Assembly: GCA_021788565.1 (NCBI GenBank)
Contig: JAJYKO010000375.1
Span: forward strand, 1-6,081
Length of the DNA stretch: 6,081 nt
Reading direction: 5' to 3'
Source of the DNA: Chloroflexota bacterium
Lineage (GTDB): Bacteria > Chloroflexota > UBA6077
Shown here: positions 1-6,081 of the stretch, in pieces
How positions within the stretch are numbered: the first letter of the stretch is position 1
Layout of the letters: each line of letters opens with the position of its first letter
The notes under the pieces: model-generated
Database searches by the model: none
Seen by the model: only the letters and a program-made list of their open reading frames with translations
Told to the model about the DNA's origin: nothing
Program-made: the position numbers and the translations under genes

Positions 1-603
1 GTATCGATCTACGTGGTAGGAATCTTCGTCTTGCTAGTGCTAGTCGGGCTCATCCTGTTGGCAAGAGGCCGCTACCTTACCGCATCGGTATTCTTGCTAC
101 CGGTTCTTGCCCTGCAGGCGGTGACCGTCAACCCGCTCTATCGGGGCCTATCTCCACTGGTCAATACCACGCTCCAGTCAAACGTGGACAAGATCGAGAA
201 GTTGGCGCCTAAGACGGGATCGCCTACACCGCCGGGATGGCTCGTGGTGGGCCAGCCAATCGCATTCCTTTCGATGATCAGTACCGGGGTCTACGTATTC
301 AACGCAACCAGCCAGTACCCGGACATCTCCGCCTGGAAAATTATCGATCCGAGTGGACGCTCAGAGTCGATTTGGAACCGATTTGCGCACGTCTACTACC
401 AGCCGGCACCCAACCAGCAGCTGAAGCTGTCGAACCCAGCTTTGGACTCCGTCATCGTCAGCGGCAGCCCATGCAGCCCGGCATTCGCCAAGCTGAACAT
501 CCGCTTCGTACTAGCTCAGGCACCTTTGTCCTACTCATGTCTTGCAAATGTGACCACTCCCGGACTGAAGGGTCTGGGATACATCGCCTACGAAATTTCA
601 TAA
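1..603 (+). CDS. C-terminal part of a polytopic membrane protein, probably a surface-glycan assembly protein (5'-truncated)
   Basis: The reading frame is open from the first base of the window and ends at a TAA at 601-603, giving 200 visible residues; the true start lies to the left. The GTG at 13 is only an internal codon. Two hydrophobic helices are visible, at about residues 1-21 and 25-43, separated by the short basic turn ARGR. They are followed by NPLYRGLSPL and a mostly polar tail of about 150 residues without further membrane segments. The tail contains SAWKIIDPSGR and WNRFAHVYY, plus two cysteines (158 and 180) that could form a disulfide if the tail is outside the cytoplasm. From memory, this arrangement (last helices, an NP-x-x-x-G segment, then a soluble tail with an 'NRYAH'-like motif) recalls large uncharacterised membrane proteins found in polysaccharide clusters and thought to be GT-C-like. 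The family name is not certain. The glycosyltransferase neighbours support a role in surface polysaccharide assembly, but no catalytic residues lie in the visible part. Confidence 0.75.
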   Translation, partial: VSIYVVGIFVLLVLVGLILLARGRYLTASVFLLPVLALQAVTVNPLYRGLSPLVNTTLQSNVDKIEKLAPKTGSPTPPGWLVVGQPIAFLSMISTGVYVFNATSQYPDISAWKIIDPSGRSESIWNRFAHVYYQPAPNQQLKLSNPALDSVIVSGSPCSPAFAKLNIRFVLAQAPLSYSCLANVTTPGLKGLGYIAYEIS

Positions 604-689
604 GGCGAGCAGCGGGGGCCCGGCGCTCAGCAGATCCAGTTGGCCGCAAAACCCTGCTTTCGAGGGTGACGCCCGCCATTCCCATTGCC

Positions 690-715
690 CGTGTGTTGGA
701 CACGGTCGACACACG
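690..715. terminator. Candidate bidirectional terminator hairpin
   Basis: CGTGTGT at 690-696 is exactly complementary to ACACACG at 709-715. The stem can extend inward by a G-C pair flanked by two G-U pairs on the plus strand, leaving a loop of about six bases (ACACGG). It lies between two convergent genes, 87 bases after the left stop and 49 bases after the minus-strand stop. No T-run follows on either strand, so it is not a classical intrinsic terminator. Its role is inferred from position. Confidence 0.4.
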
Positions 716-718
716 CTA

Positions 719-731
719 GGAACGAGGTTCC
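719..731. repeat. Small perfect inverted repeat (possible second terminator hairpin)
   Basis: GGAAC, a three-base loop GAG, then GTTCC: a perfect 5-bp stem immediately next to the larger hairpin at 690-715. On its own it is short enough to be chance. Together with its neighbour it may help end transcription of the converging genes. Confidence 0.25.
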
Positions 732-763
732 CACCACGCTGCATCGCGTCGGCTTAGGCAATT

Positions 764-3700
764 TCATCCGCAGACTTGCTCCCACGGCCGCAATGCGAAT
801 CTAGGGTGCGGGTCCATGTGGTATATCTCGGCAACCTCGAGTACCAGGTTCGGGTTGTAAAACGGGTCATCGGAGATGATGTGGCCCCAGCACTCCTCCA
901 GAAACGCCGACTCCCGCTGCAGGCGACGCCGTTTCAGCCACGTGTCGTCTTGCCCCCTCGTGACCGATTCGCGATGTATGACGATGGCATCGGGATCCAC
1001 CACGACCCGTAATCCCGCCCGCCATGCCCTGAAGCAAAAATCCGTGTCGTTGAAGGCCACGGCAAAATGTTGTTCGTCCAATCCACCGAGCGTCTCGAAA
1101 TCTGTGCGCCGCACCGCCATACAGGCACCTGTTACGGCGCTAGCGTTTCTAATCACCAAAAGGTCGTCGAAGTACCCCGGGTCATCTGCGGACCACCCGA
1201 CATAGGCATGTCCTGCTGTTCCGCCAAGGCCGCCGACCACCCCGGCGTGCTGAATATCTCCACTCGGGTAGAGCAGCTTCGCGCCCACAACGCCAACGCC
1301 GGGAATGCTGAGCGTAGATACCATGCTTCGGAGCCAGTCACCCTCGACAACCTCGGTGTCGTCGTTCAGCATCACAAGTACATCGCCGGCGGCGGATTTG
1401 GCGAGCTGATTCACGACCATTGCATAGTTGAAGCCCTGGCGAGGAGCTCGACTGTAACTGAGGGCGACTACCTTGCCGGCGACCCGCAGGCTCTCCAAAT
1501 ACGTCAAGGTTCGGTCATCCTTGGACCAGTCGTCCATGATGACTAGCGTTTCGAATTTAGGATATTCAGTCTTTTGTAGAAGCGAGTCGAGACAGGTTCG
1601 GAGCAACTCGTAGTCGCCGCTCGTTGGTATCAGGATCGAGACGCGCGGAGGAGTAGCTCCCAAGGGAATCCGGATGCGATTCCTTGACCACGATCGTTCG
1701 ACCGGAGCGATTTCCGCATTCACTCCCTGGCGGCTCAGATAGCCCGCAACCGCTTCCCGGCCGGCATCGACGGCGTAGTCCTTCTCGGAGGTTGCTAGAG
1801 CCGTTGAACCTGGCAAAACACGCCAATGATAAAGAATGCGCGGAATTCTGCGAATGACATCCTTTCCGGCTCCCTTGGCTTCGAAAAGACGCAGCGCAAG
1901 GTCCCAATCCTGTGATCCGTCTAGCTCGCTGCGCATACCTCCGAGCTCACGCACGGTAGCCGCGCGATAGACCGCCAAGTGGGTCACTGCGTTCTTGGTC
2001 AGCATCAGCTCCGGGGAGAACTGAGGCTTGAAGTATGGCTGTGAGCGGCGGCCGTTTGCATCCAGCTTGTCCTCGTCTGAGAAAATCAGCTCCGCTCCCG
2101 GAAAAGCGTTGATCTCTCGCGCAACGTAGTACAGCGCGAGCTCTGATATCTCGTCATCGGCATCGAGAAAGGCAACGAACTCCCCTACCGCAAGCTCCAA
2201 AGCCAGGTTGGTGTTTGCCGAGATGCCGCCGTTCTCCGTCGCGCGGCGCATCTTCACCCGGGGATCGCGAAGGTACTCAGCCAGCAACTCCTCGATTTGA
2301 AAGTCGTTGGAGGCGTCGTCGGAGATACACAACTCCCAGTGCGGATAGGCCTGCGCACGTACCGATTCGAGTGCGTTGAACAGTGCGTCCGAAGGTGTGT
2401 TGTAGACCGGGACGATCACGGAAATCAGCGGCTGGAAGCGCCAGTTTGCTATCTCGTCTCTGATCAGCTCACGGTCGCGCGAGGTAAGCCTCTCGTTGCG
2501 CTCGATCCACTCGACATATGGATCTGCACCGTTCGGTGCGGACTCCGGCGCACTAAGGTCGGGCGCCACGACATCGACGCCGGAGACCGCTCTGGAAAGG
2601 GCCTTGCTTAGCACCGGGTTACCCAATCTCACGGCTGGATTGATCGCGAAACGCCTGATCCGGTAACGCCCCGTCATCCCGACCAGGGCCAACTCCACTT
2701 CGCCGGACAGGAGACCCGATGGCACGGTAAAAGTTGTGCTACCGTCCGCACCGAAGAAGGACCTCGCTGCTATCTCGGTCTGTCCGGCAGCCGTGGTACG
2801 AAGAATATGGACCTCTACATCCTCGGCTTTCCCGTATTCGAGATCGATATTGAAGCAATAAAGGCCCGGCCGCATCGCGATGCCGGTCAGGGCATAACGA
2901 ACCAAACCCCCGAGGGCACGAAAATGCATGCCGTCCGGTTCAGGGATGCAGCCTTGTTCGGGCTCCAGCGCTACTGAGACGGGCCGCAAGAACCTCGTCC
3001 ATCCAGCCAAGCGCTTCACCAGGTGGACAGCCCGGCGTGCCGAAGCCGCCGCCCGCCAGGTTTCCGATGTAAGGATCTCGTCGCGCTGGGCCACTACATC
3101 GGCAAGACTGGCCGCAGCCTGCTGGGCAACGGACCGCTGGCCAGCGAGTTCGTCCGTTGCGCGCAGCAGTTCGGCGCCCGTCTGCGCAATCTCTTCCTCC
3201 TGCTCACGAAGCTGCCTTTCCATCTGATAGCTGCGGTCGAGGAGTCGGTCCCGATGTGCTTTCAGGTCCGCGACCTGCCGTTCGTACTCGTTACGAACGT
3301 CCTCGGCCTCCCGCAACTTTGCCCTGCTCTCGCTCTTCAGCTCGCATAATCGACCTGCTGCTTCAAATATCCCGGCAACCAGGGCAGGCTCGGCACCGAA
3401 GGCGCGCACCAAGGCGCCGAATGCGTCTGGCACCTTTTCTCCAACGGCAACCACGCCGAGCCCCTGCGAGTGAGAGAGCGATACGCTCGGGTATTGCCGC
3501 GCAAGCTCCTCCCAGAAACGCCAAACCCCGACGCCGCGCTCGCGCACCGCGATGTCATGGAGCATCACGATCCCTTTCGAGCTCATCTTCGGAAGCCACT
3601 CTTCGAAACCCTCGGAAACCGCCTCGTAGGTGCAGACACCATCGATATGGAGGAGATCAATGGATCCGTCATCGAAGCAGCCAAGTGCGTCCGCCAAGGA

Positions 3701-4045
3701 CATCCTCATCAACTTCGCAATCCCGTGGAAGTGCTGGCCGAAGTAGTCCGAAACCTCGTTGAATACCTCTTCCCCCAATAGCCCGGAGCGCTCGTCGCCA
3801 GCCCATGTATCGACCGCATAGCACGCGGCATCCAGTCCGATCTCTTGGACTCGCTGGCAAAGCGCGGCAATGAAATCACCCTTGCTGGCGCCCAGCTCTA
3901 CTACAGTCCGGGGTGAAACCGCGTCGATGACCCAGAACGCGAACGGTATGTGGCCATGCGAGCTACGTAGATCCGTCAAACGATCAGGTTGCGCAAGCAG
4001 TCCCGGGTTCCACCAGCTTTCTAGATTTAGCTTCGACGAATCCAC
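764..4045 (-). CDS. Multidomain SAM methyltransferase / tandem GT2 glycosyltransferase
   Basis: This is the only complete gene here, 1093 residues. The start is GTG (4043-4045): an in-frame TAG directly precedes it, and an AAGGA lies 8 bases upstream. Residues about 30-200 are a class I SAM-dependent methyltransferase of the Methyltransf_24 type, with motif I VVELGASKGDF (48-58), YAVDTW (76-81), LLHIDG (131-136) and GIVMLHD (158-164). Residues about 233-325 are charged and Gln/Glu-rich, a likely coiled coil, ending in SETWR, a phrase typical of such glycosyltransferases. Residues about 360-470 look beta-rich and are unassigned. The first GT-A (GT2) domain, about 540-780, has SVIVPVYN (542-549), SDDAS, the metal-binding DAD (628-630) and QDWDLALRL (712-720). 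The second, about 800-1035, has VSILIPTSG, MLNDDTEV (892-899), TGACMAVRR and FNDTDFCFRAWRAG. No signal peptide or membrane helix is seen, so it is probably cytoplasmic. Likely role: adding one or two sugars to a growing surface glycan and methylating it or a precursor. Sugar, acceptor and methylation site cannot be read from sequence. Confidence 0.93.
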   Translation of the reverse strand: MDSSKLNLESWWNPGLLAQPDRLTDLRSSHGHIPFAFWVIDAVSPRTVVELGASKGDFIAALCQRVQEIGLDAACYAVDTWAGDERSGLLGEEVFNEVSDYFGQHFHGIAKLMRMSLADALGCFDDGSIDLLHIDGVCTYEAVSEGFEEWLPKMSSKGIVMLHDIAVRERGVGVWRFWEELARQYPSVSLSHSQGLGVVAVGEKVPDAFGALVRAFGAEPALVAGIFEAAGRLCELKSESRAKLREAEDVRNEYERQVADLKAHRDRLLDRSYQMERQLREQEEEIAQTGAELLRATDELAGQRSVAQQAAASLADVVAQRDEILTSETWRAAASARRAVHLVKRLAGWTRFLRPVSVALEPEQGCIPEPDGMHFRALGGLVRYALTGIAMRPGLYCFNIDLEYGKAEDVEVHILRTTAAGQTEIAARSFFGADGSTTFTVPSGLLSGEVELALVGMTGRYRIRRFAINPAVRLGNPVLSKALSRAVSGVDVVAPDLSAPESAPNGADPYVEWIERNERLTSRDRELIRDEIANWRFQPLISVIVPVYNTPSDALFNALESVRAQAYPHWELCISDDASNDFQIEELLAEYLRDPRVKMRRATENGGISANTNLALELAVGEFVAFLDADDEISELALYYVAREINAFPGAELIFSDEDKLDANGRRSQPYFKPQFSPELMLTKNAVTHLAVYRAATVRELGGMRSELDGSQDWDLALRLFEAKGAGKDVIRRIPRILYHWRVLPGSTALATSEKDYAVDAGREAVAGYLSRQGVNAEIAPVERSWSRNRIRIPLGATPPRVSILIPTSGDYELLRTCLDSLLQKTEYPKFETLVIMDDWSKDDRTLTYLESLRVAGKVVALSYSRAPRQGFNYAMVVNQLAKSAAGDVLVMLNDDTEVVEGDWLRSMVSTLSIPGVGVVGAKLLYPSGDIQHAGVVGGLGGTAGHAYVGWSADDPGYFDDLLVIRNASAVTGACMAVRRTDFETLGGLDEQHFAVAFNDTDFCFRAWRAGLRVVVDPDAIVIHRESVTRGQDDTWLKRRRLQRESAFLEECWGHIISDDPFYNPNLVLEVAEIYHMDPHPRFALRPWEQVCG

Positions 4046-4050
4046 CTATT

Positions 4051-4059
4051 CCGTCCTTC
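4051..4059 (-). promoter_or_regulatory. Ribosome binding site of the methyltransferase/GT2 gene
   Basis: Read on the minus strand this is GAAGGACGG; the AAGGA core (4054-4058) is 8 bases before the GTG. Because a TAG sits immediately before that GTG, no longer in-frame start is possible, and this site confirms the chosen start. Confidence 0.7.
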
Positions 4060-4076
4060 GGGCGCGGAGGGCGCCC
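4060..4076 (-). promoter_or_regulatory. Leader hairpin next to the ribosome binding site
   Basis: GGGCGC (4060-4065) and GCGCCC (4071-4076) form a perfect all-GC 6-bp stem around a five-base loop. On the minus-strand transcript the stem ends one base before the GAAGGA of the ribosome binding site. If the promoter proposed at 4077-4104 is right, the hairpin sits at the very 5' end of the mRNA, where it could affect stability or translation. The structure is directly visible; any function is inferred. Confidence 0.4.
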
Positions 4077-4104
4077 ATTACAACCATGAATCCCAAGGTG
4101 CCAC
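4077..4104 (-). promoter_or_regulatory. Candidate sigma-70-like promoter for the methyltransferase/GT2 gene
   Basis: On the minus strand, TGTAAT (4077-4082) matches the -10 consensus at five of six positions. GTGGCA (4099-4104) matches the -35 consensus at four of six, with a 16-base spacer. Transcription would begin near 4070, giving a leader of about 25 bases. The assignment is a motif match only. Confidence 0.35.
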
Positions 4105-4601
4105 TTCCGGCTTCGCCTCGGAACGCGTCTCGGTGACCAGCGTACGTCATGGCATCTTCAGTCGCGCCCCGACCTGGCTCTCCTCACCTGTGTTCCACCG
4201 GTTCGAAAGGACAGACGCCGGAGCACTGGTAGCTACCGGCTGGCGCAGCGGCCTTTCCAGGAACGCTCGCCGAACTTCTTGCGAAGCCACATGATCCAAA
4301 TGATGTGGACCCTCACCCCAAGAACTTGGTGCCGCCGCTTTGCTTACAGGCGCCTACGAGGGGGATGGGGCACTTTCTGTCGGGACTTCCCCAGTGGCAG
4401 CTTCAGTCGGTGCTGCGACCGTGCCAGGCCTTGCCCCGAAGCACACCCCGCCACGCTGGTTTCGGGGTAAGGGTCACATTGTCGGCTAGCGGGAGAGACA
4501 TCCCCTGACAACACGGCCAAAGTGCGAGCAGCTGAAGCCTGGGGCCCATCCCGTGCTGCGTCCAACGCGACTGTCGCATCGACATTACGGGAGCAAAGTA
4601 C

Positions 4602-4611
4602 GCGTATACGC
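4602..4611. promoter_or_regulatory. Perfect 10-bp palindrome, possible operator
   Basis: GCGTATACGC is a perfect palindrome 78 bases before the GT4 start, and it overlaps a second palindrome, TACGCGTA (4599-4606). It also contains TATACG (4605-4610), which could be a -10 element. The nearest -35-like hexamer, TCGACA (4579-4584), is 20 bases away, longer than ideal. It could be an operator or part of a promoter for the GT4 gene. Evidence is the symmetry and position only. Confidence 0.25.
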
Positions 4612-4671
4612 TGTTCGATATGGGTTCCCGCCGAACCGAGTTCGGCCCGGCCCAGCTTGCCAAGGCTTGAC

Positions 4672-4679
4672 AGGGAAGG
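4672..4679 (+). promoter_or_regulatory. Ribosome binding site of the GT4 gene
   Basis: AGGGAAGG lies 10 bases before the ATG at 4690. The frame is open upstream back to a TAA at 4468-4470, and in-frame TTG codons occur at 4657 and 4681. Neither has as good a purine-rich site at a proper distance, so this site favours ATG 4690 as the start. Confidence 0.55.
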
Positions 4680-4689
4680 TTTGCGGCAA

Positions 4690-6081
4690 ATGAACGGCTA
4701 CGGTTTCGACGAACGGAAACGCCGAACACCGGGCCCCAGTGTCACTGGATTACTGTCCACGCTGAGGAACCTCCTTGCCAAGTCCGACCCCGATGTGCTG
4801 ATGTCCCTGGCCAGCTGGCGTCGTGCCGCCCGGGCGGCCCTCCACCATCTCGGACCGGAGTCGGATGCCGAAAAGGCGGATCTGACTCACGCGTTGCAGG
4901 AGCTAAAGGAGCACTTCCCCGCCGCCGATTACCTCGCGGCTAATCCAGATGTCGCGGTCGCTGGTCTTGACCCCCTCGCCCACTTCCTTGAACATGGCAT
5001 CCTCGAGGGTCGAAGCTGGCAATCACATCGCGCCGACTTTTTCCGGGGATCCGTCCCGCATCACGATGCAAAGGAAGACCTGCTGCTCCTGAGCCACGAT
5101 GCCACCGTTAGCGGCGGACCGATGGTGGCCCTGTCCCTTCTCACCCACCTGAGTTCGCAATACAACGTTTATGTGGGAATGCTGCGGCCCGGTCCATTGC
5201 TCAACGACTTCGCCGCGAACAGTGTCGCCGTCGCGGTTGGCATCACCAACATACGGGCTGCATACATCGGCGAACTCAGCAATACTCATCGCACCCGCGG
5301 CACGGGCAGGATCCGCAGGGTTATCGCCAACACGCTCGAAAGCACGGACATCCTTCCGCAACTCCTCGACGGCCGCGAGCACGCGGTGCTCTCGCTGCTC
5401 CACGAATTCCCGACTCATCGCAATGTTGAGCGGATCAGGAACGCCTTTCGCTACTCCGACCTGGTGGTCTTTTCCTCGGAGTTCATCCGGGACCGCACCG
5501 TGGCGGTGGCCGGCAACTTTGGCACGCGGAATACCGTGGTCATTCCACAGGGGAAGCTCGATTATCGGCACCTAAGGCGAGATAGCGCCGTAAAGGAAGT
5601 TCCGGAGCCAGTGCCGACCGTCGACGTCCTCGGAATCGGCTCTCGCGAGCACCGCAAGGGTGTTGATCTCTTCATCGAGGTAGCATCGCAGGTTGGCAGG
5701 ACTCTCCCTGATCGCACGATCACCTTCGGCTGGTTGGGCGACGAACGCGACGGGCTTTATGATGACTTGCTCGAGCAGCAAGCTCAGCTGCTCCCGAGCA
5801 ATGTAAGGCTGAAGTTTCTCGCCCCGGTTCCGAACCCGGACGAAATCGTGCGCGCCGCCACGGTATTCTTGCTGACCTCCAGGATGGATCCCCTCCCAAA
5901 CGTAGCGATCGACGCAATCTGGGAGAATAGACACCTGGTCTGCTTCGCCGACGCAGGTGGAATCCCGGACCTGATTTCCACCCTCCAACACAATCATGCC
6001 TACATGAGAGGCTCCGTAGTGCCGTTGCTTGACGTAGGGGCCATGGCGGGGCGCACTGCGGAGATCCTCGAGGGCGTGTTG
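4690..6081 (+). CDS. GT4-family (GT-B) glycosyltransferase with an N-terminal 'ANPDVA' module (3'-truncated)
   Basis: The frame stays open from ATG 4690 to the last base, 464 codons; the stop lies outside the window. Residues 1-70 are polar and unassigned. Residues about 75-110 carry the module ADYLAANPDVAVAG, DPLAHFLEHG and EGRSW, a short repeat-like unit found near glycosyltransferase domains in many bacterial surface-glycan proteins. A GT-B fold follows. Its N-terminal half starts at about 130 with LLLLSHDATVSGGPMVALSL, matching the Gly-rich loop of GT4 enzymes. The C-terminal half includes VVIPQG (283-288), IGSREHRKGVDLFIEVA (316-332) and FGWLGD (346-351), then the donor-binding segment from D400 to GGIPDLI (423-429). 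At the usual EX7E motif the residues are Asp400 and Asp408. No signal peptide or membrane segment is visible, so it probably acts in the cytoplasm, using a nucleotide sugar to extend a surface glycan. Donor and acceptor are unknown. Divergent from the methyltransferase/GT2 gene. Confidence 0.9.
   Translation, partial: MNGYGFDERKRRTPGPSVTGLLSTLRNLLAKSDPDVLMSLASWRRAARAALHHLGPESDAEKADLTHALQELKEHFPAADYLAANPDVAVAGLDPLAHFLEHGILEGRSWQSHRADFFRGSVPHHDAKEDLLLLSHDATVSGGPMVALSLLTHLSSQYNVYVGMLRPGPLLNDFAANSVAVAVGITNIRAAYIGELSNTHRTRGTGRIRRVIANTLESTDILPQLLDGREHAVLSLLHEFPTHRNVERIRNAFRYSDLVVFSSEFIRDRTVAVAGNFGTRNTVVIPQGKLDYRHLRRDSAVKEVPEPVPTVDVLGIGSREHRKGVDLFIEVASQVGRTLPDRTITFGWLGDERDGLYDDLLEQQAQLLPSNVRLKFLAPVPNPDEIVRAATVFLLTSRMDPLPNVAIDAIWENRHLVCFADAGGIPDLISTLQHNHAYMRGSVVPLLDVGAMAGRTAEILEGVL

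Larger units (their letters stand above)
604..763. other. Convergent intergenic gap
   Basis: This 160-base gap separates the stop of the left membrane-protein gene from the stop of the minus-strand glycosyltransferase gene. Overlapping open frames here are extensions of shadows of the left gene and have no protein-like signature. The only visible structures are two inverted repeats, at 690-715 and 719-731. Confidence 0.7.
4046..4689. other. 644-base divergent intergenic region without a convincing gene
   Basis: This region lies between two divergently transcribed genes. The left end holds the candidate promoter, hairpin and ribosome binding site for the minus-strand gene; the right end holds the ribosome binding site for the GT4 gene and a palindrome at 4602-4611. 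Between about 4105 and 4600 I see several overlapping open frames of 60-110 codons on both strands, but none has a recognisable motif, a good ribosome binding site or a protein-like composition. A weak inverted repeat (CCACAT 4287-4292, ATGTGG 4303-4308) is present. No tRNA, riboswitch or insertion-sequence end was recognised. It may be a decayed gene or a long regulatory spacer. Confidence 0.6.

Noticed and set aside
237..719. 160-codon plus-strand open frame overlapping the left membrane-protein gene
   Set aside because: It lies mostly in another frame of a frame with clear transmembrane and soluble-domain character, has no recognisable motif, and its composition (many Arg, Pro, Gln) is typical of a shadow frame.
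1067..1546. 159-codon plus-strand open frame opposite the second GT2 domain
   Set aside because: It is antisense to intact GT2 motifs, has no motifs of its own, and is explained by coding constraint on the other strand.
3157..3762. 201-codon plus-strand open frame opposite the methyltransferase and coiled coil
   Set aside because: It is very rich in Arg, Ser and Pro, as expected from the antisense of GC-rich coding DNA, and has no domain signature.
4287..4308. CCACAT/ATGTGG inverted repeat in the divergent spacer
   Set aside because: A 6-bp stem with a ten-base loop is weak and has no nearby transposase or target duplication to suggest a mobile-element end.
4233..4343. Short minus-strand frame including MWLRKKFGERSW
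   Set aside because: It is bounded by stops within 37 codons and has no ribosome binding site or recognised family; it could be a relic but cannot be supported as a gene.
4667..4672. Exact TTGACA hexamer upstream of the GT4 gene
   Set aside because: It is only 17 bases before the start codon and next to the ribosome binding site, and no -10 element follows at a suitable distance ahead of the gene.
4403..4729. 108-codon minus-strand open frame in the divergent spacer, running into the GT4 gene
   Set aside because: No recognisable motif, it overlaps the GT4 start and its ribosome binding site, and several rival frames cover the same bases.
5023..5997. Two consecutive minus-strand open frames (5023-5571 and 5572-5997) opposite the GT4 gene
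   Set aside because: The plus strand here encodes an unbroken GT4 sequence with family motifs; the minus-strand frames have none and are shadows.

Overview
The window looks like part of a cell-surface polysaccharide (O-antigen, capsule or exopolysaccharide) biosynthesis locus of a moderately GC-rich bacterium. A proteobacterium seems most likely, because a multidomain methyltransferase/GT2 protein and a GT4 protein carrying an 'ANPDVA...DPLxHFLxxGxxEGR' module are both common there. An actinobacterium cannot be excluded, and nothing in the window fixes the taxon. There are no rRNA, tRNA, CRISPR or recognisable insertion-sequence features.

Layout. Bases 1-603 (+) are the last 200 codons of a large membrane protein: two transmembrane helices followed by an extracytoplasmic tail. 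Bases 604-763 are a short convergent intergenic gap with two small hairpins that may end transcription from both sides. Bases 764-4045 (-) hold the one complete gene, a 1093-residue protein. It combines an N-terminal SAM-dependent methyltransferase, a coiled coil, a probable beta-rich domain and two tandem family-2 glycosyltransferase domains. Bases 4046-4689 are a long divergent intergenic region. It has a plausible promoter and leader for the minus-strand gene, a ribosome binding site for the plus-strand gene, and about 500 bases with no convincing gene. Bases 4690-6081 (+) are the first 464 codons of a family-4 (GT-B) glycosyltransferase that runs off the right edge, so no stop codon is visible.

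How the genes fit together (inference). The GT2/GT2/methyltransferase protein and the GT4 enzyme would add and modify sugars of a surface glycan on the cytoplasmic face of the membrane. The polytopic membrane protein could take part in transfer or export of the product. The genes are not one operon: the middle gene is convergent with the left one and divergent from the right one.

I did not find a clearly new biological system. The most interesting points are the domain fusion in the middle protein and its Cys-for-His change in the methyltransferase motif, the Asp/Asp version of the EX7E motif in the GT4 enzyme, and the unexplained 644-base divergent spacer.
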